From NCBI RefSeq assembly GCF_038594945.1, contig NZ_JBCFYD010000002.1:930001-994000 (forward strand): a stretch of DNA of 64,000 nt, written 5' to 3'. Positions 9,622-19,697 of the stretch are shown here, piece after piece; the first letter of the stretch is position 1, and each line of letters begins with the position of its first letter. The notes under the pieces were generated by a model. It saw only the letters and a program-made list of their open reading frames with translations, was not told where the DNA came from and searched no databases. The translations under genes were made by a program, and so were the position numbers. This DNA is from Fodinibius sp. Rm-B-1B1-1. Its GTDB lineage: Bacteria > Bacteroidota > Rhodothermia > Balneolales > Balneolaceae.

Positions 9622-9646
9622 TTCACAGCTTCGACTTAAGCTGGAA
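9622..9646 (-). repeat. Inverted repeat in the sufS-nfu gap
   Basis: CAGCTT (9626-9631) and AAGCTG (9638-9643) form a six-base-pair stem with a six-base loop, extended by TTC/GAA around one bulged base. On the transcribed (minus) strand no uninterrupted T-tract follows directly, so this looks like a processing or attenuation element rather than a full terminator. The role is inference. Confidence 0.35.
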
Positions 9647-10900
9647 TTATGAGTCGTTAAAAATAGATATCGCTTTTTTAATTCCTTCGATTAAACGGTC
9701 GATATCATCCTTAGTGTTATAGAATGAGAGTGACGCTCGTGCTGTAGCGGGTACATTAAATCGACGCATCGTCGGTTGTGCACAATGGTGGCCAGTACGA
9801 ATGGCTATGCCCTGCTGATCTAAAATTGTACCAATGTCAGCGGCATGAATATTATTATGTACAAAAGAAAGCACAGAGGCTTTTTCTTGAGATGTACCGA
9901 TGATACGAATACCATCTATCGACTGTAGCTGCTTTGTACCATATGAAAGTAACTGGTGTTCTTTGTCAGCAATATTTTGCATCCCAACTTCTTCCAAGAA
10001 TGAGATCGTTTCACCAAAGCCAATGCCCGCTGCAATGGGCGGCGTGCCTGCCTCAAATTTATGAGGGGTAATATTATACGTAGTTTCTTCAAACGAAACT
10101 TTGTCAATCATATCTCCTCCACCGCGATATGGAGGCATCTTATCAAGATATTGCTTCTTGCCATAGAGAATGCCAAAGCCGGTAGGACCACACATCTTAT
10201 GCGCTGAAAAAGCGTAAAAGTCGGCGCTCAAATCTTGAACATCGACAGGCGTATGTGGTACGGCTTGGGCTCCATCCACCAATACGGGGATCTCATATTC
10301 ATGAGCTTTGGCAATCATCTTTTTAACGGGATGAACGGTGCCTAAAGCATTTGAAACGTGTCCGACAGCGACAATTGCAGTTTTTTCATTAAGTAGATTC
10401 ACATACTCATCCCAGATGATATCACCATCATCGTTAACAGGGATAACTTGTACCTTGGCTCCCTTTCGTTCGGCAACCATCTGCCAGGGAACAATATTTG
10501 CGTGATGCTCAATTTCTGAGATTAAAATCTCGTCCCCTTCATCAATAAACCGGTCACCAAAACTATGGGCTACCAAATTTATTGAATCGGTTGTCCCAGT
10601 GGTATAGATGATTTCCTCTTGGTGCTCAGCATTGATGAACTGCTGCACCTTTTTACGAGTCTCCTCATAAGCATCAGTCGCTTTTTGGCTGAGCGTATGA
10701 ATACCACGGTGTACATTTGCATGCTCGTTGCGATGATAGGCATCGATACGATCTGCTACCCGCGTAGGCATCTGGCTTGAAGCTGCATTATCAAGGTATA
10801 CCAAGGGCTGTCCCTTGACCTCTTGCGAAAGGACAGGAAACTGTTCTCGAATGCGAGAAAAATCTACATTTTGCTTGGTTTTTGTTGCAGCTTCAGCCAT
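9647..10900 (-). CDS. sufS: Cysteine desulfurase SufS
   Basis: 417 residues, class V aminotransferase fold, group II cysteine desulfurase. It supplies persulfide sulfur for cluster assembly. The PLP Schiff-base lysine is in SAHKMCGPTGFG (near 234), and the catalytic Cys is in RTGHHCAQPTMRRF (near 373). Other landmarks are YLDNAASSQMPTRV and NVHRGIHTLSQKAT. It lies 12 bases downstream of sufD. No sufE or sufU is visible in the window. Confidence 0.96.
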   Translation of the reverse strand: MAEAATKTKQNVDFSRIREQFPVLSQEVKGQPLVYLDNAASSQMPTRVADRIDAYHRNEHANVHRGIHTLSQKATDAYEETRKKVQQFINAEHQEEIIYTTGTTDSINLVAHSFGDRFIDEGDEILISEIEHHANIVPWQMVAERKGAKVQVIPVNDDGDIIWDEYVNLLNEKTAIVAVGHVSNALGTVHPVKKMIAKAHEYEIPVLVDGAQAVPHTPVDVQDLSADFYAFSAHKMCGPTGFGILYGKKQYLDKMPPYRGGGDMIDKVSFEETTYNITPHKFEAGTPPIAAGIGFGETISFLEEVGMQNIADKEHQLLSYGTKQLQSIDGIRIIGTSQEKASVLSFVHNNIHAADIGTILDQQGIAIRTGHHCAQPTMRRFNVPATARASLSFYNTKDDIDRLIEGIKKAISIFNDS

Positions 10901-10912
10901 TGCTAACCTTTA

Positions 10913-12253
10913 TTATACTGTAAGTTTAGAATCGAGTTGATTCTCAGTGAATTTGTGGACTTCATCTACCAGTAGTTCTTGCACAGAGTCGACTGTAATA
11001 TTTTCGATGGTTTCGAGTGCGAAAGCGTAAATAAGCATTTCGCGTGCCTGCTGGTCATTCAACCCGCGGCTTTTAAGGTAGAATAGCTCATCTTCTTCAA
11101 GCTGTCCTACAGTAGCACCGTGTGTACAGACTACATCATCAGCAAAAATCTCAAGTTGAGGTTTGGTGTTGACCAATCCCTTGCGAGAAAGCAACAGGTT
11201 CCGGTTCTCTTGGAAAGAATCGATCTTTTGCGCGTCTTTACGGACAAAAATCTTTCCATTAAATACGGAGTGTGCCTTACCCGTGATCACACATTTGTGC
11301 AACTGGTGACTTTCGCAGTGCGAGAAACGGTGATCCATCACGGAGTGCGTATCAGAAACCTGGTCGCCATCAATAAGTACAAGTCCATCTACCGTAAACT
11401 CAACTTCTTCATCACGTTGCGAAATACGAGGCTCGTTACGTGAAAGCTTGGCACCTCGTGTAATTGTATATGACTCGTAATCAGCATGATGATGTACAAA
11501 AGCAGCCGTTCGTGCAATGTGGATAGCCTCCTTGCTATCGCGCTGAATCTTAGTGTGTTTCACATATGACTCTTCTTCAGCATTAACTTCTACAACAGGC
11601 AAATTGAAATACTTGTTGTCGCCAAGTCCGATATGATCTTCAACAATTGTTACTTCTGATTCTTTATCGGCAACAACGACACTGCGTGACGTTGTAAAGT
11701 ACTTCTCATCGGCATCCGTTTGAACAAAAAGCATGTGCAACGGTACATCAACCGTAAGTCCTTCAGGGACATAGACAAACACACCGTCAGTTAAAAAGGC
11801 CTTATTAAATGAAGAGAAAATATCTTCCTCAAAATTATTCTCAAGATATTTGTTGAGGTGTCCTTTGAGAAGCTCGTTATCCTCTTCGGCCAGTTTAGCG
11901 ATATTTCCTATAACGACCTCATCGGGAATATCATCCGTAGAAGAATGCTCCGCAGAAAATGTTCCATTGACGAATACCATGCGTGCGCCTTCACTTTCCG
12001 GCAGGTAATGCTCGCTGATATCTGGGAGTTCAACATCCACGTCCGAGGCCAAAGTATATGAATCTTTATATAGATCTCGGAGACTGATAAACTTCCATTC
12101 TTCAATCTTCTTTGTAGGAAATGGAATATTGCGAACTTCCTCTGCCCCTTTGAGGCGTACTTCGTCTAAGAATTTAGACTTGCCATTCAGTGAACCCTGA
12201 AAGTTAAGTAAGTCTTGTAAAAACGTTCGTTCTTGTTTTTTCACGTTACCCAT
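10913..12253 (-). CDS. sufD: Fe-S assembly scaffold protein SufD
   Basis: 446 residues of the SufBD beta-helix family, the partner of SufB in the SufBC2D scaffold. Family landmarks are NGTFSAEHSS, the SRNEPRISQRDE segment and the strongly conserved C-terminal SFQENRNLLLSRKGLVNTKP and CTHGATVGQLEEDELFYLKSRG. It starts five bases after the sufC stop in the operon order sufB-sufC-sufD-sufS. Confidence 0.96.
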   Translation of the reverse strand: MGNVKKQERTFLQDLLNFQGSLNGKSKFLDEVRLKGAEEVRNIPFPTKKIEEWKFISLRDLYKDSYTLASDVDVELPDISEHYLPESEGARMVFVNGTFSAEHSSTDDIPDEVVIGNIAKLAEEDNELLKGHLNKYLENNFEEDIFSSFNKAFLTDGVFVYVPEGLTVDVPLHMLFVQTDADEKYFTTSRSVVVADKESEVTIVEDHIGLGDNKYFNLPVVEVNAEEESYVKHTKIQRDSKEAIHIARTAAFVHHHADYESYTITRGAKLSRNEPRISQRDEEVEFTVDGLVLIDGDQVSDTHSVMDHRFSHCESHQLHKCVITGKAHSVFNGKIFVRKDAQKIDSFQENRNLLLSRKGLVNTKPQLEIFADDVVCTHGATVGQLEEDELFYLKSRGLNDQQAREMLIYAFALETIENITVDSVQELLVDEVHKFTENQLDSKLTV

Positions 12254-12258
12254 GTTAA

Positions 12259-13035
12259 TTATTGCTGTTCACCATTTACAGATACTGCGTCAGTTATCCA
12301 ATCATAGCCTTGCTCTTCAAGCTTAATGGCCAGATCTTTATCGCCGGACTTGGCAATCTTGCCGTCGATCATTACGTGCACGTGATCGGGCGTTACGTAA
12401 TCCAAAATGCGCTGGTAGTGTGTTACTAGAACAACGGCGTTATCTTCACTTGAGATCTGATTAATGCCATTGGCAACAATCTTCAGGGCATCAATATCCA
12501 ATCCAGAGTCCGTTTCATCGAGGAACGAGAGCTTGGGATTGAGTACTGCCATCTGGAAAATCTCATTACGTTTCTTCTCACCACCACTGAATCCGGCATT
12601 GACACTACGATCCAAAAATGCGGGATCCATGTCAACGAGTTCCAGCTTCTCATGGGCATAATCCTCAAACTGAAGGGGATCCAGCTCTTCACGTCCCTGT
12701 TCTTGAGCAATGGTATTGTATGCCTGGCGAAGCAAATTCTTATTTGTTACGCCGGGCACTTCAACAGGATATTGGAAAGCGAGAAAAATACCTAAATGAG
12801 CACGTTCATCAGCCTCAAGTTCTAAAATACTTTCTCCGTTATACAGGATATCGCCTTGTGTAACTTCGTAGGCCTCATGTCCTGCTACAACTTTAGAAAG
12901 AGTACTTTTACCACTCCCATTGGGACCCATAATTGCATGGATCTCACCGTCATTAATAGTCAAGTTAACTCCTTTAAGGATCTCTTCTGATGGATCCTCT
13001 TCAACACAAACATGTAAATCTTTGATTTCTAACAC
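12259..13035 (-). CDS. sufC: Fe-S assembly ATPase SufC
   Basis: 258 residues of ABC-type ATPase. Walker A is GPNGSGKST, the signature loop is [12 protein letters not shown], Walker B runs into [16 protein letters not shown], and the switch His is in [10 protein letters not shown]. SufC powers conformational change of the SufBCD scaffold. Its length and motifs are ordinary for the family. Confidence 0.97.
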   Translation of the reverse strand: MLEIKDLHVCVEEDPSEEILKGVNLTINDGEIHAIMGPNGSGKSTLSKVVAGHEAYEVTQGDILYNGESILELEADERAHLGIFLAFQYPVEVPGVTNKNLLRQAYNTIAQEQGREELDPLQFEDYAHEKLELVDMDPAFLDRSVNAGFSGGEKKRNEIFQMAVLNPKLSFLDETDSGLDIDALKIVANGINQISSEDNAVVLVTHYQRILDYVTPDHVHVMIDGKIAKSGDKDLAIKLEEQGYDWITDAVSVNGEQQ

Positions 13036-13089
13036 GTTACCTTATTCCTCTAATATTTTTGATTAAAAAGTTTTCTGATCTATATAAGA

Positions 13090-14541
13090 TTAACCTACAC
13101 TGCCTTCGAGCTTAATACCGAGCAATTTGTCAGCTTCAACGGCAAACTCCATCGGCAGTTCTTGTAATACTTCTTTAGCAAAACCATTAACGATAAGCGA
13201 AATTGCATCATCTTCATCCATACCACGTTGTTGCAGATAAAAGATCTGATCTTCACCTACGCGGCTGGTCGATGCCTCATGTTCTACTTTTGCTGTCGGG
13301 TTAGCCGATTCGATATATGGGAAGGTATGCGCCCCACAAGTCTGCCCAATAAGCATTGAGTCACAAACCGAGTAATTCTGTGCTCCCTCAGCTCGAGGAC
13401 TGATTTTAACAAGTCCGCGGTAGCTGTTATGAGATTTACCCGCAGAAATGCCCTTCGAAATGATAGTGCTCTTCGTGTTTTTACCGACGTGAATCATCTT
13501 CGTGCCGGTATCTGCCTGCTGACGATTATTTGTTACCGCCACAGAATAAAACTCACCAACAGAGTTATCTCCCTGCATAATTACGCTTGGATACTTCCAC
13601 GTAATGGCAGATCCTGTTTCTACCTGCGTCCAGGAAATCTTGGAATTGTCTCCACGGCAATGTCCTCGCTTCGTCACAAAGTTAAAGATTCCGCCCTGCC
13701 CTTCTTCATCACCGGAATACCAGTTCTGAATGGTTGAGTATTTAATCTCAGCATCTTCAAGGGCAACTAATTCAACAACAGCTGCGTGCAACTGGTTTTG
13801 TTGGTATTGCGGTGCCGTACACCCTTCGAGGTAACTTACGTGACTATTATCCTCACAGATAATAAGTGTACGCTCAAACTGTCCCGATTGCATGTTATTA
13901 ATACGGAAATACGTAGAAAGCTCCATTGGACAAACCGTATCTTCGGGAACGTATACAAATGATCCATCTGAAAATACAGCCGAGTTCAATGCGGCATAAA
14001 AGTTATCACCCTTGGGAACAACCGATCCCATATATTCTTTCACCAGCTCGGGGTGGTCCTGAATAGCTTCAGAGATAGAGCAGAAAATAACGCCCGCATC
14101 AGCAAGCTTTTCCTTAAAAGTGGTAAAAATAGACTCACTGTCGAAAACAGCATCAACAGCGATACCTTGCAGCTGCTTCTGCTCTTCAAGGGGAATCCCT
14201 AACTTTTCATAGGTCTCCAAAATTTGCGGATCAACATCATCCAGACTATCCGGATTCTTCTTGCCATCCTTCTTTTTTGTTGAAGAATAATACTGGATGT
14301 TATCAAAGTCCGGCTTCTCGTACTCTACATTCGGCCAGTCGGGCTCTTCCATCTGCTTCCATTTTTCAAAAGCTTCCAGACGGAATTCAAGTACCCATTC
14401 CGGCTCATCTTTGCGACGAGAAATTTCGCGGATGATATCCTCATTGATACCCTTGGGAAAATCTTCATATTCCACATCGGTGGTAAAACCATACTTATAC
14501 TCACCACCAACCATGGATTCTAACGCTTCAGTTTCACTCAT
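13090..14541 (-). CDS. sufB: Fe-S assembly scaffold protein SufB
   Basis: 483 residues, the principal cluster scaffold. Conserved features include [20 protein letters not shown] in the N-terminal half, the [20 protein letters not shown] block, and the C-terminal region with the scaffold cysteine in [19 protein letters not shown]. It is the first gene of the suf operon; 308 bases separate it from the next upstream gene (pta, same strand), so its promoter should lie there. Confidence 0.97.
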   Translation of the reverse strand: MSETEALESMVGGEYKYGFTTDVEYEDFPKGINEDIIREISRRKDEPEWVLEFRLEAFEKWKQMEEPDWPNVEYEKPDFDNIQYYSSTKKKDGKKNPDSLDDVDPQILETYEKLGIPLEEQKQLQGIAVDAVFDSESIFTTFKEKLADAGVIFCSISEAIQDHPELVKEYMGSVVPKGDNFYAALNSAVFSDGSFVYVPEDTVCPMELSTYFRINNMQSGQFERTLIICEDNSHVSYLEGCTAPQYQQNQLHAAVVELVALEDAEIKYSTIQNWYSGDEEGQGGIFNFVTKRGHCRGDNSKISWTQVETGSAITWKYPSVIMQGDNSVGEFYSVAVTNNRQQADTGTKMIHVGKNTKSTIISKGISAGKSHNSYRGLVKISPRAEGAQNYSVCDSMLIGQTCGAHTFPYIESANPTAKVEHEASTSRVGEDQIFYLQQRGMDEDDAISLIVNGFAKEVLQELPMEFAVEADKLLGIKLEGSVG

Positions 14542-14849
14542 AAGAAATTATTGCGGTAAATTTTACGATTTCGTCAATTTAATTCTAAAACAGTAATTAA
14601 TGCTGCGACGTTCGAGACTGGATTTGGATTAATTCTAATTAGACCCAATCGAACTATTGATAGAACTCGCTTTCACAGAGCCTCAAATATAAGGATTATT
14701 GGCTGTAACTTAAACTTAATTCAGACGGAAATATTACCTCCCTTCAATACTTCATTTTAGTGTGTAAAGATCGGATAGCATCTTCCCGATTACTAATCGA
14801 AAAATGCTATTATGGAGATAGGTAGTATTTATGGGCGGACATTTTTGTA
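14542..14849 (-). promoter_or_regulatory. Leader region of the suf operon with a TCTAATTAGA palindrome
   Basis: This 308-base gap between pta and sufB contains no credible gene. A perfect ten-base palindrome TCTAATTAGA at 14634-14643, about 95 bases upstream of the sufB start, could be an operator. No iscR or sufR gene is in the window. A second small inverted repeat, CGATT-ACT-AATCG, lies near 14788-14800. I see no convincing promoter boxes. Calling this the suf promoter region rests on gene order only. Confidence 0.4.
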
Positions 14850-15842
14850 CTATTCTCCCATTAAAATAGCAACGCAGGCAGCGTTAACAATATCTTGCCA
14901 GTGGCAACCCCGTGAAAGATCCATCATAGGTTTAGCCAGCCCCTGCAGAATAGGGCCCGTTGCCGATGCCCCGGCCAACCGTTCGGTAATTTTATAAGCG
15001 ATGTTACCAGCATCTAAGTTAGGAAAAACAAACACGTTACCCTGCCCTTTTATAGGAGAGCCAGGTGCTTTGCGCTGAGCGATTTCGGGGACAAAAGCAG
15101 CATCAAACTGTAGTTCACCATCAACAGTTAGCTGTGGGGCTTTTTGTTGGATACGTTTTGTAGCTTTTACTACAAGCTCTGTTCGTTCGTGTTGAGCACT
15201 GCCTTTGGTCGAAAAGGAAAGCATTGCCACCTTGGATTCTTCTCGGGTCAACAATTTATGAGTACGGGCCGATTCAATAGCAATATCGGCCAGCTGTTCG
15301 ACATCCGGATATGGTACTACTCCACAATCGGCGTATGTTAGTGGCGGCTGTCCTTCGAGAGCCATCAAAAAAGTACTGGAAACCGTATTATTTCCTTGCC
15401 GAAGCCCAATGCTGTGAATGGCTGCACGGATAACGTCTCCAGTCGTGGCCATCGATCCAGCCACACAACCATCCGCCCTGTTGGTAGCCACCAGCGTCGC
15501 CCCCAAATACAATGGGTCGTTAAGTGCTTGCATAGCCTCATCTTTCGTAACCCCTTTATGCTTCCGCCGTTGATACAGGTAATCGATTAGCTCATCTTTG
15601 TCTTGCACAGTATTAGAGTTCAAATAACTGATTTCATCAGGAAGCACTACTCCTGACCGATGTGCTATATCGGCTATCTCCCTGTTGCTTCCGATGAGTT
15701 GGACATTACAAATCTGGTTCTGAATTAAAAAAACAGTGGCTTGTAATACTCGTGAATCACTCGACTCGGGGAATACAATGGTCTTGTTTTGTTTGGAAGC
15801 CCGTTCTCTGATCTGTTGAATAATATTAGTATTGGCACTCAT
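14850..15842 (-). CDS. pta: Phosphate acetyltransferase (PTA/PTB domain)
   Basis: A PTA/PTB catalytic domain of about 330 residues, starting at an ATG that overlaps the stop of the upstream EamA gene as ATGA. I prefer this start to an upstream in-frame ATG inside that gene. It interconverts acetyl-CoA and acetyl phosphate. Recognisable segments are TIVFPESSDSRVLQA, YLGATLVATNRADGCVAGS, the SSTFLMA stretch, AMLSFSTKGSA and the C-terminal GNVFVFPNLDAGNIAYK. It is the short form without the N-terminal regulatory domains. No ackA is visible, and its pairing with a DMT transporter is unusual. Confidence 0.92.
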   Translation of the reverse strand: MSANTNIIQQIRERASKQNKTIVFPESSDSRVLQATVFLIQNQICNVQLIGSNREIADIAHRSGVVLPDEISYLNSNTVQDKDELIDYLYQRRKHKGVTKDEAMQALNDPLYLGATLVATNRADGCVAGSMATTGDVIRAAIHSIGLRQGNNTVSSTFLMALEGQPPLTYADCGVVPYPDVEQLADIAIESARTHKLLTREESKVAMLSFSTKGSAQHERTELVVKATKRIQQKAPQLTVDGELQFDAAFVPEIAQRKAPGSPIKGQGNVFVFPNLDAGNIAYKITERLAGASATGPILQGLAKPMMDLSRGCHWQDIVNAACVAILMGE

Positions 15843-16696
15843 AATAATAGCGTTATGGCTATGATGGCAGCTCCGATGCCGGCCCATTGTTTCCTTGTTA
15901 CGGTATCATCCCAAATAAATAAGCCGAGCAGTGTGCCACCTAAAACATTTAAAATATTTACGACAGGATAAGCAACCGATCCGCTGATACCTCCCAATGC
16001 ATAAATTAAAAAAATAGAACTATACAAATTGGGGATTCCTATAGCTGTCCCTAAAATGGCTTCTTGCCTGGTGATAAGTTTTCCTTTTTGGAAAAGACTG
16101 ATCACCAATCCAATTACAAAAGCAGCCGTAAAAACTAAGCCCATAAACGTGAGTTCATTGAGGTTCGTACTAAACTCCTCCTCATAGATTTTTAGCGAAG
16201 CATCGGCAAAACCGGTAAGTACAAAAATACCAACCAATAACCACGAGGCACTTATAGATCCTATTTTGATATTATTTTTCTTGGGGATGAGTAATATCAT
16301 GGCACCAAAAACACCTATGATACCTATAATTTTGATGGCATTAAGATACTCGGCATACCAATAGATGGAAATGACAACGGGTACCAAAAGCGACAAGCGC
16401 ATAGCAGCAATAGTGATGCCGACCCCATTTGCATGGACTGATTTGCTGTAGGCTACAAAATTCCCGATAAAAAAGGCACCCACAACGGCACAGAATATAA
16501 GAAGTACAGTTATATGGGACGAGAGCGTTGCACTAAGCGCACCAGTGTATCCTACAAATAATGCAAAAACACCCGCCACCAAATAGTTGACAGTGAGTGT
16601 GTTGAGGGTTCGCAAGTTTCTACTTTCGGTAACTTTGAGCAGATGGGCAATAGTCAGAGAGCATATAGAACTTAACAGCAAGTACAAATATGCCAT
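15839..16696 (-). CDS. EamA/DMT-superfamily transporter
   Basis: 285 residues with about ten hydrophobic segments in two repeated halves, the pattern of drug/metabolite (DMT) transporters. Examples are the helix starting at residue 1, FCAVVGAFFIGNFVAYS, and the late helices around VAYPVVNILNVLGGTLLGLFIW. The C-terminus (KQWAGIGAAIIAITLLL) is typical for the family. Substrate unknown. The start overlaps the upstream gene as TAATG and the stop overlaps pta as ATGA, so it is tightly coupled on both sides. Confidence 0.85.
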   Translation of the reverse strand: MAYLYLLLSSICSLTIAHLLKVTESRNLRTLNTLTVNYLVAGVFALFVGYTGALSATLSSHITVLLIFCAVVGAFFIGNFVAYSKSVHANGVGITIAAMRLSLLVPVVISIYWYAEYLNAIKIIGIIGVFGAMILLIPKKNNIKIGSISASWLLVGIFVLTGFADASLKIYEEEFSTNLNELTFMGLVFTAAFVIGLVISLFQKGKLITRQEAILGTAIGIPNLYSSIFLIYALGGISGSVAYPVVNILNVLGGTLLGLFIWDDTVTRKQWAGIGAAIIAITLLL

Positions 16697-18447
16697 TATT
16701 CACTGACTATATTAAGTTGAGTATTGCCGAATAGCAGCGGTGATTGAGGGCGGTCGTAAAGTTTGCGTGATGTGTACGAGACATTTCGCTCAAGGTATTG
16801 ATAGATATCAGAAATAGTCGTTCGGCGTTCTTGCAGGGCTCGGGCAAAGAAATATGGGAAAATATGATGCATTTTTTCCACACCTTGCGACATATACAAG
16901 CCAGACACGTTGTTGAGTCGGGCTCCAAACAGAATAGAACTATTCGGATGGGCATCAGTTAATGGCGAAACCGTATACTCCATGATTTTCTGTTGCTGAT
17001 TTTCTGGTGTTCTACCCTTCTGATTGCTTGCCGAGAAATCGATGTCGCTAAGGACAATAGTCTTCGCTGATGATACCTTTCCAATTTCGCTAAATATACT
17101 ACGCAGCGATATGGTTGAGTCAGTTTTGGCTTCTGACGGAACAGTTAACAGCTGCAGTTCATTAGCACTATTTTGTGTTTCGATGGTTCCATACCCACTG
17201 AAATAGACAAAGAATTCGGTGCTGTCATTAGCACTTTCTTGGATGGATGAAAGTACCGTATTAAGCGTATCACTGTCGGGGATATCAGCTAACTGGTGAA
17301 TATCTTCTTCCTTATATCCCAAAGCATTTTCCAAGTAACTTCGAATGAGTCGGCCATCCCGAAAGGCAAAATTGCGTGTGTTTAGCGGCTCTTCGTAATT
17401 TTGATTTACAACCAGTAATGCCTTAGCATTATTATTCTGCTGATTTAGTACAGGGATATTGCTTTCAACATCCACATTGCCAAAAGGTACGCGGGGTACG
17501 GCAACCTGATCTTCTATCGTATAATCTTCGGATCGCCAGATGATATCAGCAGAAGATTTTTTGATATAGGTTTCTGATATGCCATACAATACTTGATACC
17601 ATTCGTCATTAATGTTATTGATCTTCAATTCGCTGCCCTCTACAAGATCTGCCAGTACATTATCGTCATTCTCATTAGCACTGCTTCGTAAGGCTGTTAG
17701 TTGATCATTAACTACAGCATAAGGCTGCAAGACAGATTCTATAGGATATTCATATTGATAAAGGGAATCGGCAAACAAAACCTCAACCGTTACACTACCG
17801 GGGTTAGCACCGGATAAATTTAGATCCTCAAGAGCATCTCCTACAGGAATATTGAGCTTGCCGTTTGATAATTGTTGATTGTTATCTTCAAAAATAATCA
17901 GATCATTGTAGAGCATATAAACCGATGCCGTAGTATCAATAGAACTATTGGCTGGCATGGTATCAATTTCTGTTGTAGTACCAGTACTCCGAAGGTACCG
18001 TTCTTCACCGGTGGGTTGTGGATCACCTACGGCTTTCATATTTAAAAAGCCTGAAGCAAGCATTAATGCGCCCATTCCATTTAAGGTCCATCTTTTGGTA
18101 GAGGTGTCATGACCAAAATCAGTTGCATTGGCCAGATAAAATGCCATGGTGGCCCCTCCTATCCCTAAAGCAACCGATCCCCATCGCAATTGATAATCTT
18201 GTATGGTTCGCTGTACCAAAACCCGTTGCGGATATTCATATTCCGTTTTAGTAAATAATTCAAGACTCAGGACAGGATTTCCAGAATTTATTTCTCCACT
18301 TTGCTGTAAGAAATAATTTTCCCGAACAATTTCAGATTCTGAATGGTCGACAGACTGTTTTTCCTGCACAGTCCATCGAGCACTGGTACACGAACCCAAA
18401 AAGCCCGATAACATACATATGATCGCTATGTAAAAATATGCTTTCAA
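16696..18447 (-). CDS. Lipoprotein with SH3-like and caspase-like domain lacking the catalytic dyad
   Basis: 583 residues. A lipoprotein signal (MLSGFLGSC, Cys near residue 20) is followed by a beta-rich region, an SH3-like segment (about 250-305, with EWYQVLYG) and a C-terminal caspase-fold region from about 335. Its landmarks align with C14-type peptidases: KALLVVNQNYEEPL, FAFRDGRLIRSYLENALGY, FFVYFSGYG and the tail PYFFARALQERRTTISDIYQYL...RPQSPLLFGN. The catalytic His of the usual SGHG is Tyr here (SGYG, near 418), and the Cys of DACFSG is Asp (DIDFSAS, near 469). The domain is therefore predicted to be proteolytically dead. It sits five bases after the Omp85-like barrel gene, so a shared envelope role is inferred. 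Confidence 0.8.
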   Translation of the reverse strand: MKAYFYIAIICMLSGFLGSCTSARWTVQEKQSVDHSESEIVRENYFLQQSGEINSGNPVLSLELFTKTEYEYPQRVLVQRTIQDYQLRWGSVALGIGGATMAFYLANATDFGHDTSTKRWTLNGMGALMLASGFLNMKAVGDPQPTGEERYLRSTGTTTEIDTMPANSSIDTTASVYMLYNDLIIFEDNNQQLSNGKLNIPVGDALEDLNLSGANPGSVTVEVLFADSLYQYEYPIESVLQPYAVVNDQLTALRSSANENDDNVLADLVEGSELKINNINDEWYQVLYGISETYIKKSSADIIWRSEDYTIEDQVAVPRVPFGNVDVESNIPVLNQQNNNAKALLVVNQNYEEPLNTRNFAFRDGRLIRSYLENALGYKEEDIHQLADIPDSDTLNTVLSSIQESANDSTEFFVYFSGYGTIETQNSANELQLLTVPSEAKTDSTISLRSIFSEIGKVSSAKTIVLSDIDFSASNQKGRTPENQQQKIMEYTVSPLTDAHPNSSILFGARLNNVSGLYMSQGVEKMHHIFPYFFARALQERRTTISDIYQYLERNVSYTSRKLYDRPQSPLLFGNTQLNIVSE

Positions 18448-18452
18448 CCTTC

Positions 18453-19697
18453 TTAAAGTGATATTGTTGCGCCAATGCCAAAGAGCTGACGAAATTTGAA
18501 TGATTCTTCATTTCCGGGATGCGAAAGCCAAAGAGGTAAGTCATATCGCAACACCAGACCTCGGCTTTTACCTAAATAATCAGGAATATCCACCGAAAAT
18601 AAAAAGCCCAGTCCAGAATCAGAGAGTACCCTGCTCTCTTCAAAGCGGCTTATACCTAAGGATGTTCCGGCATCGAAAAATACATACGAGCGAAGATCAA
18701 TAAGTCCGCCTATAACCGGGATATTTTTTAACGCTTTTGCAGCAGGATTTGGATAATTGAGTTCCATATTAACAGTCGAAAGTGATGTGTAAAGCGGTGC
18801 TGTACCATTATTCAGGGACTGAATATCATTCTTTAGATAGCCTCGCAAGTTAGGGCCACCGGTAACCTGTATGTTTCCAATTTGCATCCAAGATGGTGGT
18901 ATCGTACCTCGTGCCCTTGTTAATCCACTGTTCATCCATTTTCGTGGAGAACGAAAGCTACGGGTGAAAAGGTATTCCGGTGCAGTATTATTACTGGCAA
19001 TGCCAGTGTATAGTCGCCCAAATAACGAAAAACGTTCTGATAGGTTAACTTGCTGTCGAAGTATAGCGGCACTCCGCAAAAAGGAATCGGCTTCTCCTCC
19101 TAAGTTAATATCAGCAGAAAAAGAGAGTGCATATCGTCCAAGCCCATTCACATTGGTGAGATCTAAGGTGGCATTGGCCAAATATAACCATTGGTTTTGC
19201 CACAGTTGTTGGTATAGCAAATAGTCAGAGTTAAAGCGATCTTCTGCTCGAACTCCTATTGCTAACTCCTTGTAGTTCAATTCATTAAATCCGGTTTGCC
19301 AACGTTTATTAAAGGTGATGCCATGTTGTTGAAATCCAGTTCGGTATAGGCTCTCTAATGAGATGCTTCCTTCGCTCCCAAAATCTGAAATAGAGGGAAT
19401 GGGTTCGGTAAAGCGCAGGTAATATGATACAGGATGAGTGGGAATATTTGTGCCCAGCCAAAGTCCAGCATTAAGTCGATGGGGACCATCGCCAAACGTG
19501 CCGGGAATCTGCCCTCGGACTCGTACTCCTGTCCTAACCCCATCCACGCTATTGTACCAAATATCAGGAGCTGGAAGAAGTTCATACGAGGAATCTTCTT
19601 GGGCTAAGGATTCATTGGGGACTGTAAATCCAATAAACAATAATATAATAGCTATTGCCCAGTGGCGATAAAAGTTTGCTACGATGCTATGATCCAC
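18453..19697 (-). CDS. Omp85-like outer-membrane beta-barrel protein without POTRA domains
   Basis: About 414 residues. A signal peptide (HWAIAIILLFIGFTVPNESLAQ) leads directly into amphipathic beta-strands. The segment GPNLRGYLKND matches the conserved RGY/RGF loop-6 motif of Omp85 barrels. The end of the protein has the family-like VNMELNYPN...YVFFDAGTSLG and a final strand ending in GATISL. No POTRA repeats are visible. I chose GTG at 19697, which overlaps the nudix stop by 19 bases and gives a clean signal peptide. An ATG at 19766 would put 23 unlikely residues in front. Its downstream partner is the inactive caspase-like lipoprotein. Confidence 0.7.
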   Translation of the reverse strand: MDHSIVANFYRHWAIAIILLFIGFTVPNESLAQEDSSYELLPAPDIWYNSVDGVRTGVRVRGQIPGTFGDGPHRLNAGLWLGTNIPTHPVSYYLRFTEPIPSISDFGSEGSISLESLYRTGFQQHGITFNKRWQTGFNELNYKELAIGVRAEDRFNSDYLLYQQLWQNQWLYLANATLDLTNVNGLGRYALSFSADINLGGEADSFLRSAAILRQQVNLSERFSLFGRLYTGIASNNTAPEYLFTRSFRSPRKWMNSGLTRARGTIPPSWMQIGNIQVTGGPNLRGYLKNDIQSLNNGTAPLYTSLSTVNMELNYPNPAAKALKNIPVIGGLIDLRSYVFFDAGTSLGISRFEESRVLSDSGLGFLFSVDIPDYLGKSRGLVLRYDLPLWLSHPGNEESFKFRQLFGIGATISL

